A DNA stretch of 64,000 nucleotides from a bacterium (lineage in GTDB: Bacteria > Bacillota > Bacilli > Lactobacillales > Streptococcaceae), in contig CAJNBX010000009.1 of the NCBI GenBank assembly GCA_905221115.1, positions 1-64,000 of the forward strand, given 5' to 3'. A model generated the notes under the pieces. That model was not told the DNA's origin and ran no database searches. It worked only from the letters and a program-made list of their open reading frames with translations. The position numbers and the translations under genes are program-made. Below are positions 57,096 through 63,949 of the stretch, piece after piece. Within the stretch, counting starts at the first letter, position 1; each line of letters opens with the position of its first letter.

Positions 57096-58403
57096 TTATT
57101 TAAGCGAAATAATGTCAAAATATGAGGGCAGAAATAATCCTCCACTATTATATTTTTGTCCGCTATTCGCAAACAATACTGTCATATTTTCAAAGTCATA
57201 TAGATATTTATCTAAATCATATATATCTCGTTGATTTCTTAAGTGGTCTAACTCATAGAAATCTTCTAACTTCTTTACAGTTGTTGGATAAGTTCTACCT
57301 ATTTTTTTTAATTTGATTGAATTTTCTTTTACTAATGAAAATTTTTGAATCATCGCTCTAGAGAAATTATGACCAATCATACGCTCCATTAAGAATTGGT
57401 CTCTTAGATAAATATTATTTAATAACTCCGTAAATTCTTTTCCAGAAAACAATGTATTGATATAATCATTAGAAAGCTGTTTCAAGCTCTTGTTAAAAAC
57501 ATTTTTTGAGAAAAAATCCACAAATAATTCTAAATGCAATTCTAAAAATTCATTAAATGCATTTATAAATAAAATAAATGATGTCTCTTTCCAGTCAGTA
57601 ACACTAGCAGAAAAATTACCTAAAGAATTCAGATAGTTGTCAATATAAAAATACTCTACATTAGGTTTTCTTAAGTCTACCCCGTTACACCTAATAATTT
57701 CTGAATTGCTTTCTCTCTTAAGAAAATCACAAGCAAAATCAAAATTCCCTAATAATATTCTTAATAAAATAGAGGATTGCTCTGAAAATATACTCCTGCC
57801 GTCCATTAAAGAAATATAGAAGGAAGCAAATCTTTCACTGTAAAAGAATGAATCTATTTCTTTCAAAACACCAGCCACCTTTTCTCTGTACGTTTTCATA
57901 TCTGAAAGATTCATGTCTGTACCACTTTCTAAATCTATAAAATACTTTTGCGATTGGTTGTGATAGTCACCATATCTTTCTTCTGGTAGGTTCAAAAACG
58001 CTAATCTAAAAAATTCTTTATCAGAAGCTATATCAATGTCAAATATAGGTGTCTGTTCGACTTGAGGTATATCTGTTCTATATGCCTGTGAATCAGCATT
58101 CATAAAAATATTCAACAAAATTAATTTGATCAAACTTTTCTTATCTTCTAAATTTCCAAAAAGAAATTCCTCATTTGAAACACCTAACAGCTCGGAATAA
58201 AATTCTATGTAAGCCTCCGTTAAAAAATGGGGGTTTTTCTTTTTATTCCGTTTTCCATTTTCCAAATTTGATAATCGAAATTTATCTAAACTTACCTTTT
58301 CCGAAAATTCATCACAAAAATCTTCTTGCGTTAATTTCCGTGATTTTCTGGCATTTAGAATTCTTTCAGAAATAATTAAATCATTCATTTTTTCAAAATT
58401 CAT
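57096..58403 (-). CDS. Large XRE-like regulator of the defence cargo
   Basis: 435 residues from the ATG at 58403 with AGAGGG upstream (a GTG two codons earlier is possible). The N-terminal helix-turn-helix (about 9-60) includes SRKLTQEDFCDEFSEK and LSNLENGKR. The following 370 residues are helical, with no family I recognise. The gene precedes the methyltransferase on the same strand and carries a 28-bp palindrome over its own promoter, so autorepression is likely. It is much larger than R-M control (C) proteins and may have an effector or sensor domain. Confidence 0.65.
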   Translation of the reverse strand: MNFEKMNDLIISERILNARKSRKLTQEDFCDEFSEKVSLDKFRLSNLENGKRNKKKNPHFLTEAYIEFYSELLGVSNEEFLFGNLEDKKSLIKLILLNIFMNADSQAYRTDIPQVEQTPIFDIDIASDKEFFRLAFLNLPEERYGDYHNQSQKYFIDLESGTDMNLSDMKTYREKVAGVLKEIDSFFYSERFASFYISLMDGRSIFSEQSSILLRILLGNFDFACDFLKRESNSEIIRCNGVDLRKPNVEYFYIDNYLNSLGNFSASVTDWKETSFILFINAFNEFLELHLELFVDFFSKNVFNKSLKQLSNDYINTLFSGKEFTELLNNIYLRDQFLMERMIGHNFSRAMIQKFSLVKENSIKLKKIGRTYPTTVKKLEDFYELDHLRNQRDIYDLDKYLYDFENMTVLFANSGQKYNSGGLFLPSYFDIISLK

Positions 58404-58419
58404 AGGCACCCTCTAATGT

Positions 58420-58447
58420 TGGTAGATTTTATAAATAAATTCTACCA
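58420..58447. promoter_or_regulatory. 28-bp operator palindrome of the XRE-like gene
   Basis: TGGTAGA and TCTACCA at the ends, 12 of 13 positions paired per arm, centred on TTATAAAT. It covers the -10 box of the promoter that drives the XRE-like gene. Confidence 0.65.
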
Positions 58448-58467
58448 TTTTTTACTAACTACAACAA
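58439..58467 (-). promoter_or_regulatory. Promoter of the XRE-like gene
   Basis: Minus strand: -35 TTGTTG, 17-base spacer, extended -10 TGG-TAGAAT inside the operator palindrome. Confidence 0.65.
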
Positions 58468-58513
58468 GTAAAAAATCTGGTTTAATAGACTTATCAAGAA
58501 AAACTCTTGATAA
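58448..58513. repeat. Two further inverted repeats in the divergent region
   Basis: TTTTTTACT/AGTAAAAAA (58448-58475) and TTATCAAGA/TCTTGATAA (58491-58513) follow the operator. They may be additional binding sites or a terminator. The remaining bases to 58702 hold no convincing gene. Confidence 0.5.
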
Positions 58514-58702
58514 AAATTTTAATAGTCCAACTTGATGGCCATCAAAGGACAGATTGAAACAAATATGATGATATGACGATAAAGGTCATGTCTTGCATAG
58601 AATTGTTTCGCTGTTTCTTTGATGTGCCTTTTGACATACTCAGCGTTCAATATTTGCTCATTTTGTTTCCTTCTGTCCAAGGACGGAAAGGAGCTCATCA
58701 TT

Positions 58703-59152
58703 ATGAGCAATAAAGTCAAAGAACGCCGTGAGCGTAAAATCAAAGAAGCTATTAAAGCTAAAAATTGGGATGAAGTAACCCGTTTGCTTCAACAAGAACA
58801 AAGTAACGCAGAACGGCGTGACCGATACCACCAAAAACGAAGTATGGAAGAAAGCATATCTCGTAATGATGGTAAACGGCGTGAACGCTATGAAGTAGTT
58901 GCAAGTTCTGATTTGAATCCCGAAGAAGCTTTAATCCGAGAGGAGTTAAAACAGGCTATTCATAAAGCTAAAGAAACCTTATCAGCAATTGACATTAAAA
59001 TTGTTGAAATGATAGCAGAACAAGGTTCAAGCTATAAAGAAACGGCTCGCTATATCACTGAACATTACAAGAAAATGAGTGATGTAACTGTCAAATCTCA
59101 TTATTGTAAAGCGCTAAAAAAATTAGCTCCTTTATTAAAAGATTACCGCTAA
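58703..59152 (+). CDS. Sigma-70-like / HTH regulator of the mobility module
   Basis: 149 residues from the ATG at 58703, with AAAGGAG upstream. The basic N-terminal half (KERRERKIKEAIKAKNWDEV) is followed by a C-terminal region (about 75-149) resembling sigma region 4: LSAIDIKIVEMIAEQGSSYKETARYI. Such small sigma-like proteins occur at the head of streptococcal and enterococcal integrative elements. It could recognise the repeated motif upstream of the DUF961 and rep genes. Own terminator. Confidence 0.7.
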   Translation: MSNKVKERRERKIKEAIKAKNWDEVTRLLQQEQSNAERRDRYHQKRSMEESISRNDGKRRERYEVVASSDLNPEEALIREELKQAIHKAKETLSAIDIKIVEMIAEQGSSYKETARYITEHYKKMSDVTVKSHYCKALKKLAPLLKDYR

Positions 59153-59159
59153 TCCCTCA

Positions 59160-59188
59160 AATCCAGTGTCTCTGTCACTGGATTTTTT
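59160..59188 (+). terminator. Terminator of the sigma-like gene
   Basis: ATCCAGTG/CACTGGAT with a 7-base loop and TTTTTTG tail. Confidence 0.85.
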
Positions 59189-59214
59189 GTAAAAAAATTA
59201 AAAATTCAACAAAT

Positions 59215-59250
59215 AACTTTGCGTTTAGCTGTCTCATTCTCCTTAGTAAT
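59215..59250 (+). promoter_or_regulatory. Repeated promoter-like motif, copy 1 (upstream of the DUF961 gene)
   Basis: AACTTTGC, exactly 16 bases, then CTCCTTAGTAAT, preceded by an A-rich stretch. The same two boxes with the same spacing recur at 61515 before rep. Neither box resembles a standard -10. Confidence 0.55.
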
Positions 59251-59351
59251 GAGGAGGTGGTCAGATAACCTAAAAAACAAAGTCCAGCTCATGACCCAAA
59301 CCGAGCCTGTCGCATTCACACTATCTCTTATTCATAAGGAGGATTTGCCCT

Positions 59352-59672
59352 ATGGCATTCAAAATGAAAACTACAAAAGGTGGTTATACAACTACATTGG
59401 CTGATAAAATTATTAGTCAAAAACAACCGATTTACTCGCTTAGTACCGAACTTGAACCACAACAACGGTTTGAAGAAGGAAAACCAACCGGAGAAATCGT
59501 AGCCTATAAAGCATGGTTTGTACAGGAAGGGCAAGACCCTTTCCAAGTAAAATTCGAAGATACGATTGAGCTTCCAGCGTTTCAATCCATGATTCAATTT
59601 GACACCCTACAAGCCTGCGAAGTAAAATATAACGTTTACTTCAAAGCAAATGGTATCAAGGAGGTTCGGTAA
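59352..59672 (+). CDS. DUF961 family protein (Tn916 Orf22/23-like)
   Basis: 106 residues; MAFKMKTTKGGYTTT start. DUF961/YdcP proteins precede the coupling ATPase gene in Tn916/ICESt3-type elements and their mobilizable relatives; function unknown. AAGGAGG precedes the ATG. The stop shares one base with the start of the ATPase gene. Confidence 0.75.
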   Translation: MAFKMKTTKGGYTTTLADKIISQKQPIYSLSTELEPQQRFEEGKPTGEIVAYKAWFVQEGQDPFQVKFEDTIELPAFQSMIQFDTLQACEVKYNVYFKANGIKEVR

Positions 59673-60772
59673 TGACCTCACAATCTCGTGATGTGCTGAA
59701 CCAATCTTTCCTGCAATCTTACCTGCTCCAGAGCCTAAACATGGCTCTAGGGGCTTTAATGCAGGGGGAAACCAGCTATACTAATTCTTTTAACGTCATT
59801 ATTCAAGAAGACGGCTTTGTCTTTGTACCTCGCCTACCGTGCGCTTATATCCTCGATGACGACTTATACAAGAAAATCTTTCTGATTGCCAATGCTTCAC
59901 TTTACCCACAATATACGCTTCTAAAACAAAATGCTACCTATTTTGTCCCTCTAGACACAGATGACTTACACATTCAACGTGGTTTATTCTTCCCTTGGAA
60001 AAGAGGGATTTCAGAACGTTTAGCGATTCCTGATTTGGATAAGTTTTCAGTCAGATTACCACATGGGAAAATTCCTATCATGAAGCACTTTGAACTCAAT
60101 TTAGACAAGGTCAATCACTGGGCTATTGCTGGAAATTCAGGTTCTGGGAAATCGTATGCTCTCACTTACTTCTTGAGTGTACTGAAGCATATGTCTGACT
60201 TGATTATCATTGACCCGAAATTTGATACCCCAAGTCGTTGGGCAAGAGAAAATCATATTTCCGTTATCCACCCTGTCGAAAACCGTTCAAAATCTGATTT
60301 TGTATCACAGGTCAACGAACAATTAAGTCAATGTGCAAATCTCATTCAAAAACGACAAGCTATCTTGTATGATAATCCCAACCATCAATTTACCCATCTA
60401 ACCATTGTTATTGATGAAGTCCTAGCTCTATCAGAGGGAGTTAATAAGAATATTAAAGAAGCCTTTTTCTCCTTACTCTCACAGATTGCCTTGTTAGGAC
60501 GTGCTACCAAAATCCATCTATTTTTAGTAAGTCAGCGTTTTGACCACAATACTATCCCAATTTCAGTAAGGGAACAGCTAAACGTATTGTTACAAATTGG
60601 AAATATCAATCAGAAAACTACTCAATTTTTATTTCCTGACCTCGATCCAGAGGGGATTGTCATTCCAACAGGACATGGTACAGGTATCATCCAAGTTATC
60701 GACAATGAACACCCCTACCAAGTTCTGCCCCTACTCTGTCCAACCTACTACACTAAGCGAGGTATCCTATGA
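59672..60772 (+). CDS. FtsK/SpoIIIE-type coupling ATPase (TcpA family)
   Basis: 366 residues. Walker A GNSGSGKS (154-161) and Walker B LTIVIDEVLAL near 250, with the family QRFD motif SQRFDHNTIP near 290. It probably brings the element's DNA to a conjugation pore supplied by a co-resident ICE. It is shorter than Tn916 Orf21, as I recall, at the N-terminus. Translation coupled on both sides. Confidence 0.85.
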   Translation: MTSQSRDVLNQSFLQSYLLQSLNMALGALMQGETSYTNSFNVIIQEDGFVFVPRLPCAYILDDDLYKKIFLIANASLYPQYTLLKQNATYFVPLDTDDLHIQRGLFFPWKRGISERLAIPDLDKFSVRLPHGKIPIMKHFELNLDKVNHWAIAGNSGSGKSYALTYFLSVLKHMSDLIIIDPKFDTPSRWARENHISVIHPVENRSKSDFVSQVNEQLSQCANLIQKRQAILYDNPNHQFTHLTIVIDEVLALSEGVNKNIKEAFFSLLSQIALLGRATKIHLFLVSQRFDHNTIPISVREQLNVLLQIGNINQKTTQFLFPDLDPEGIVIPTGHGTGIIQVIDNEHPYQVLPLLCPTYYTKRGIL

Positions 60773-61374
60773 CCACAAAAAACTACTTTATAAGAAGTTT
60801 CAATCTTATACTATATTTGGTTCTCTCTACTCCTATCTGCTCTGTCTTCGGCTGGCTATTCAATTTTCTTTCCGTCCAATTAGCCAACATCTCATTTGTC
60901 AACCTAGATACAGTTAAAAACATTACTGATACCATTAGTTCTGTAAGTCACAAATCCGCTCTTATTTCACTAATACTTGCCTTACTATTGACTGGATTAG
61001 AGATAATACAACGGTTGAAAACAGATAGTCTTTGGAACTATATCCAATCTGTCTATCACACTTTCCTGTTGCGACACTTCCTGTTTCAGCGTGAACGAGT
61101 ACAGAAGATAAGCAACCTTGAACACCAGACCGTTACCACTATCAATCCAATCCATAAAGGATTTAACCGAGCTGTTCGCAAGTGTATTGTAGATATACGA
61201 AAAGATACCATCACTATTTTTCTAAAAGTCCCTAGAGACCAACAAGGGCAAAAAATCCTAAAAGAGATGGAAGCACAATTAAAAGAAGAAATCGTCAGCC
61301 AACACGCAGACTATTATTTCTCCTCTCCTATTCGAGTTCGTAACCAATTGTGGTTCACTGGACAAAAACGTTAA
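60769..61374 (+). CDS. Two-helix membrane protein of the mobility module
   Basis: 201 residues; helices at about 12-36 and 61-78, then a cytoplasmic domain (about 90-201). ATGA overlap with the coupling ATPase gene suggests the two proteins work together, perhaps anchoring the small ATPase, which has no membrane helix of its own. No family recognised. Confidence 0.7.
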   Translation: MTTKNYFIRSFNLILYLVLSTPICSVFGWLFNFLSVQLANISFVNLDTVKNITDTISSVSHKSALISLILALLLTGLEIIQRLKTDSLWNYIQSVYHTFLLRHFLFQRERVQKISNLEHQTVTTINPIHKGFNRAVRKCIVDIRKDTITIFLKVPRDQQGQKILKEMEAQLKEEIVSQHADYYFSSPIRVRNQLWFTGQKR

Positions 61375-61380
61375 TTCCTT

Positions 61381-61425
61381 GGGGCTGTGGCTTGCGTTAA
61401 GCAAAAGCCAGACAGCCCCTTTTTA
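61381..61425 (+). terminator. Terminator after the coupling-protein genes
   Basis: GGGGCTGT/ACAGCCCC outer stem, inner GGCTT/AAGCC, TTTTT tail. Confidence 0.85.
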
Positions 61426-61440
61426 TATTCTTTTCTATCA

Positions 61441-61476
61441 TGACCTATTGGGGTTACTACGACCCCCAATAGGTCA
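61441..61476. other. Rolling-circle origin hairpin (pMV158-type nick site)
   Basis: Perfect 13-bp arms TGACCTATTGGGG/CCCCAATAGGTCA. The 10-base loop is TTACTACGAC, which contains TACTACGAC, the sequence nicked by RepB of pMV158-family plasmids between G and A. It sits about 100 bp upstream of the Rep gene. Likely double-strand origin, and possibly the transfer origin, of the element. Confidence 0.8.
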
Positions 61477-61490
61477 ATAATCAATAATCA
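61474..61490 (+). repeat. Direct repeats next to the nick hairpin
   Basis: Two tandem TCAATAA copies plus TCA. They occupy the place of the RepB binding iterons in pMV158-type origins. Confidence 0.5.
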
Positions 61491-61514
61491 CAGAAAATTC
61501 AATTTTTTCAAAAA

Positions 61515-61550
61515 AACTTTGCATACGACCTGTCATTTCTCCTTAGTAAT
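61515..61550 (+). promoter_or_regulatory. Repeated promoter-like motif, copy 2 (upstream of rep)
   Basis: AACTTTGC, 16 bases, CTCCTTAGTAAT, with an A/T-rich stretch upstream, as at 59215. Confidence 0.55.
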
Positions 61551-61579
61551 AGAACCCAAAAGAAATGAGGTAACTACCT

Positions 61580-62185
61580 ATGGCAAAAGAACAGCGCTCA
61601 ACCAAATGGACGTTTCTCTTCTACGAGGAAAGCGCACCAGAGAACTACTTGAATATATTAGAGGAACTCCATATTCCGTTTATTCTTAGTCCTTGGCACG
61701 ATAAGGACGTTAATAGACAGACGGGAGAGTTCAAGAAATCGCACAAACACGGTGCTTTCTTCTTTGATTCACTGAAAAGCTATTCACAAGTATCAAATAT
61801 CATCAGTGACAAACTAAACGGTCCAGCACATGTGGAGGTAGTTATGTCTCCCACTGGTTTATTTGACTACTTTACCCATGCGGAAAATCCAGATAAGACC
61901 CCCTACAACATTGAGGATATTGAAGTCGGTTGTGGCTTTAATTTAGAAAAATTCTTGATGGAGATGAACTCCTCGGATTTTATACATGAAGCAGTTGATA
62001 TTATCGAAGAGAACGACTTTACCGAATTTGAAGAATTGGTCTGGTATGCCCGAGCAAACAATACCAATTTATTAGGACTTATTATTGAACGTACATATTT
62101 CTTCGCCAAATACCTAGATTCACGAAGATACAATCCTAATCGACTCCATAATTCAAACACAGAGGAGAAAGAGAATAATGAATAA
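61580..62185 (+). CDS. Rolling-circle replication initiator, Rep_2/pMV158 RepB family
   Basis: 201 residues. Starts MAKEQRSTKWTFLFY, as RepB does. HDKD at 40-43, the HUH pair HKH at 55-57, and the probable nucleophile Tyr97 in DYFTH. It should nick the TACTACG-AC loop at 61461/61462. The last 70 residues correspond to the RepB hexamerisation region. In a mobilizable element it may double as the relaxase. ATGAGGTA precedes the ATG. Confidence 0.88.
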   Translation: MAKEQRSTKWTFLFYEESAPENYLNILEELHIPFILSPWHDKDVNRQTGEFKKSHKHGAFFFDSLKSYSQVSNIISDKLNGPAHVEVVMSPTGLFDYFTHAENPDKTPYNIEDIEVGCGFNLEKFLMEMNSSDFIHEAVDIIEENDFTEFEELVWYARANNTNLLGLIIERTYFFAKYLDSRRYNPNRLHNSNTEEKENNE

Positions 62186-62426
62186 CGAAAAATTAGAACA
62201 AATTGAACAACTATTGCAAACACTTATCAAACTCATTCAAATCAAAGAACAGAACATACCACTAAAGATAATACAACAGCGAGAATTGCTAAAACAGCTA
62301 AATATCTCCCCAAACACACTAAAAACTTGGGAACAAAAAGGATTAAAAAGATTAGAACCTCCTATAGAGGGAACTCGAACCGTCTTCTATCTACTAGATG
62401 ATATTATCAACTTTTTACAATCCTAA
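62178..62426 (+). CDS. xis: Excisionase (MerR/HTH_17-like)
   Basis: 82 residues. A leucine-rich helix (about 4-22) precedes a winged helix with LLKQLNISPNTLKTWEQKGL and the wing GTRTVFYLLDDI. Overlaps the rep gene by 8 bp and lies just upstream of the integrase, the usual place for Xis. Confidence 0.78.
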   Translation: MNNEKLEQIEQLLQTLIKLIQIKEQNIPLKIIQQRELLKQLNISPNTLKTWEQKGLKRLEPPIEGTRTVFYLLDDIINFLQS

Positions 62427-62440
62427 TTCTGAAAATTTGT

Positions 62441-62485
62441 GCTAAAATAGTTTTATCTAAAAGAAAGAGTGGTAACTATTTTAGC
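62441..62485. promoter_or_regulatory. Inverted repeat over the integrase promoter
   Basis: GCTAAAATAGTT/AACTATTTTAGC, perfect 12-bp arms with a 21-base loop. The first arm contains an extended -10 (TGC-TAAAAT). Confidence 0.55.
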
Positions 62486-62515
62486 CTACTTCAATATCCC
62501 TGAAGAAAGGCAAAC

Positions 62516-63781
62516 ATGGAAACTGAAACAATTATCCATAATGGCAAAAAGGTCATTAAAAAAATCAAAAAAGATAAATCCATTTCGTATACGCTCAAAG
62601 GAGCATTTCTCGGTAAAGATGTTAAAACTGGCAAACAAGTCACAACAACTATTACTGCAAAAACACTTAAGCAGCTTGATAGAGAAGTTATTCAAGCTCG
62701 CTTAGACTTTGAAAGAAATGGATTTACTCGAAAAGAGAATGTGTCTATTAATACGCTGGAATATTTAGCCGAAGCTTGGTTTCAAGCTTATCAAACTTGG
62801 GTTAGTTCACATAATACATTAAATAGGGTAAGGGGCTACCTAGATAATTATATTATCCCTAAATTCGGAGATTACAAACCAGATAAAATTGAATCTGCTG
62901 ATATTCAGCTATGGTTAAATGACCTAGCAAAGAAATCAAAAAAATCAGTTGAATCAGGTGTAAAGCGTGCAAATAAAGGATGTGCAAAAGATTTCGGTGC
63001 TGTTATTCATAAGTTGAAAGATATTTTTGACTATGGCATTACTAACTATGGTCTGACTGCTAATCCTGTAAATGCTATCAAGATTCCACCAAAGCCAAAG
63101 TCTAGTAAGAAACGTATCATGGTTTTACATGATGATAGTCTTGCTAGGTGGCTTAACTATCTTGAAAGCTTAGATAATAGTAGAGCCAATCGACGGTTTA
63201 AGCTGATTTGTAATACACTCTTAGCTTCAGCCTTGCGCATAAATGAGTTATTAGCATTGACAATTGATGATTTGAACTTTGAAGAATCCTCTATTAGTGT
63301 CAATAAAACATTACTTTGGAAAACAGCTAACAAAAAGACCGGAACAAAAGGGAAAGTTATCTGTAAAGCAACACCCAAAACTGATGCAGGCAATCGCTCT
63401 ATTCCAGTTCCTTTGTCTATACTTGAGGCACTTCGAGATTTTCACAATGAAATGAACGAGTATCTCGAATTGCACAACAGACATAAAACAAAACTGATTT
63501 TCCCTACAATCTATGGGAACTATATGTGTGATAGAAACGAGAGAACAACTCTTAAGAAAAGGTTAGTAGGTCTTGGATTACCAAACTATGGTTTCCATTT
63601 ATTCCGACATACTCATGCTTCAATGCTACTTAATGCTGGAACAAATTGGAAAGAACTCCAAGTCAGAATGGGACATAAATCCATTTCAACTACAATGGAT
63701 ACTTACGCTGAATTAGCACCACAACGAAAGTTAGAAGCTGTGGGGATTTATCTTGAAAAGATTGCTGAACTAACGCAATAA
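62516..63781 (+). CDS. int: Tyrosine recombinase / integrase
   Basis: 421 residues. N-terminal arm-binding domain (about 1-60), SAM-like core-binding domain (about 80-185), catalytic domain with Arg241 (ALRINELLAL), His361-x-x-Arg364 (HLFRHTHA), His387 (MGHKSI) and nucleophile Tyr397 (DTYAEL). All catalytic residues are present, so the enzyme looks active. AAAGG precedes the ATG. Last gene before attR. Confidence 0.95.
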   Translation: METETIIHNGKKVIKKIKKDKSISYTLKGAFLGKDVKTGKQVTTTITAKTLKQLDREVIQARLDFERNGFTRKENVSINTLEYLAEAWFQAYQTWVSSHNTLNRVRGYLDNYIIPKFGDYKPDKIESADIQLWLNDLAKKSKKSVESGVKRANKGCAKDFGAVIHKLKDIFDYGITNYGLTANPVNAIKIPPKPKSSKKRIMVLHDDSLARWLNYLESLDNSRANRRFKLICNTLLASALRINELLALTIDDLNFEESSISVNKTLLWKTANKKTGTKGKVICKATPKTDAGNRSIPVPLSILEALRDFHNEMNEYLELHNRHKTKLIFPTIYGNYMCDRNERTTLKKRLVGLGLPNYGFHLFRHTHASMLLNAGTNWKELQVRMGHKSISTTMDTYAELAPQRKLEAVGIYLEKIAELTQ

Positions 63782-63783
63782 CT

Positions 63784-63807
63784 ACTCTACCATTCACTCT
63801 ACCTTTT
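63784..63807 (+). repeat. Right integrase arm-type sites
   Basis: Two ACTCTACC copies 12 bp apart followed by TTTT, same order as at 53739; they start three bases after the int stop. Confidence 0.65.
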
Positions 63808-63876
63808 ATTATGTAGCATTCTAAAAACATTGATGTACCAACGTTTCTAACAGCTAAAATAGAAATTATTTAACTC

Positions 63877-63894
63877 TTACAGAAGTGAAGTAAG
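63877..63894. other. attR (right attachment site)
   Basis: TTACAGAAGTGAAGTAAG. Read in frame it gives Thr-Glu-Val-Lys-stop, the original end of rpmG. Confidence 0.8.
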
Positions 63895-63917
63895 CATTCA
63901 ATACGAATCAATACAGA

Positions 63918-63949
63918 AGAAAAACGCTTGATTAGCGTTTTTTCTTTTT
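63918..63949 (+). terminator. Original rpmF-rpmG terminator, displaced by the element
   Basis: AAAACGCT/AGCGTTTT with a 5-base loop and TTTTTTCTTTTT tail, 24 bp after attR. Before integration it would have lain just past rpmG. Confidence 0.75.

Larger units (their letters stand above)
53628..63894. mobile_element. Integrative mobilizable element in the 3' end of rpmG
   Basis: About 10.3 kb bounded by 18-bp att sites (16 of 18 identical). Left module (minus strand): XRE-like regulator, C5 methyltransferase, Eco47II-type endonuclease, TIR protein. Right module (plus strand): sigma-like factor, DUF961 protein, TcpA/FtsK-like ATPase, membrane protein, pMV158-type Rep with its nick hairpin, excisionase and tyrosine integrase. 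There is no MobA/MobT-type relaxase and no mating-pair genes, so it is not self-conjugative; Rep_2-type initiators serve as relaxases in some streptococcal mobilizable elements. Integration into the rpmG 3' end is a known site in streptococci. Confidence 0.85.

Noticed and set aside
58519-58743. 74-codon minus-strand frame in the divergent region of the element
   Set aside because: Its tail looks protein-like (YVKRHIKETAKQFYARH), so it might be a remnant, but there is no ribosome site or matching family I can name, and it overlaps the start of the sigma-like gene.
53628-63894. Self-transmissible conjugative element or prophage
   Set aside because: No mating-pair (VirB4-like), canonical relaxase or phage structural genes are present.
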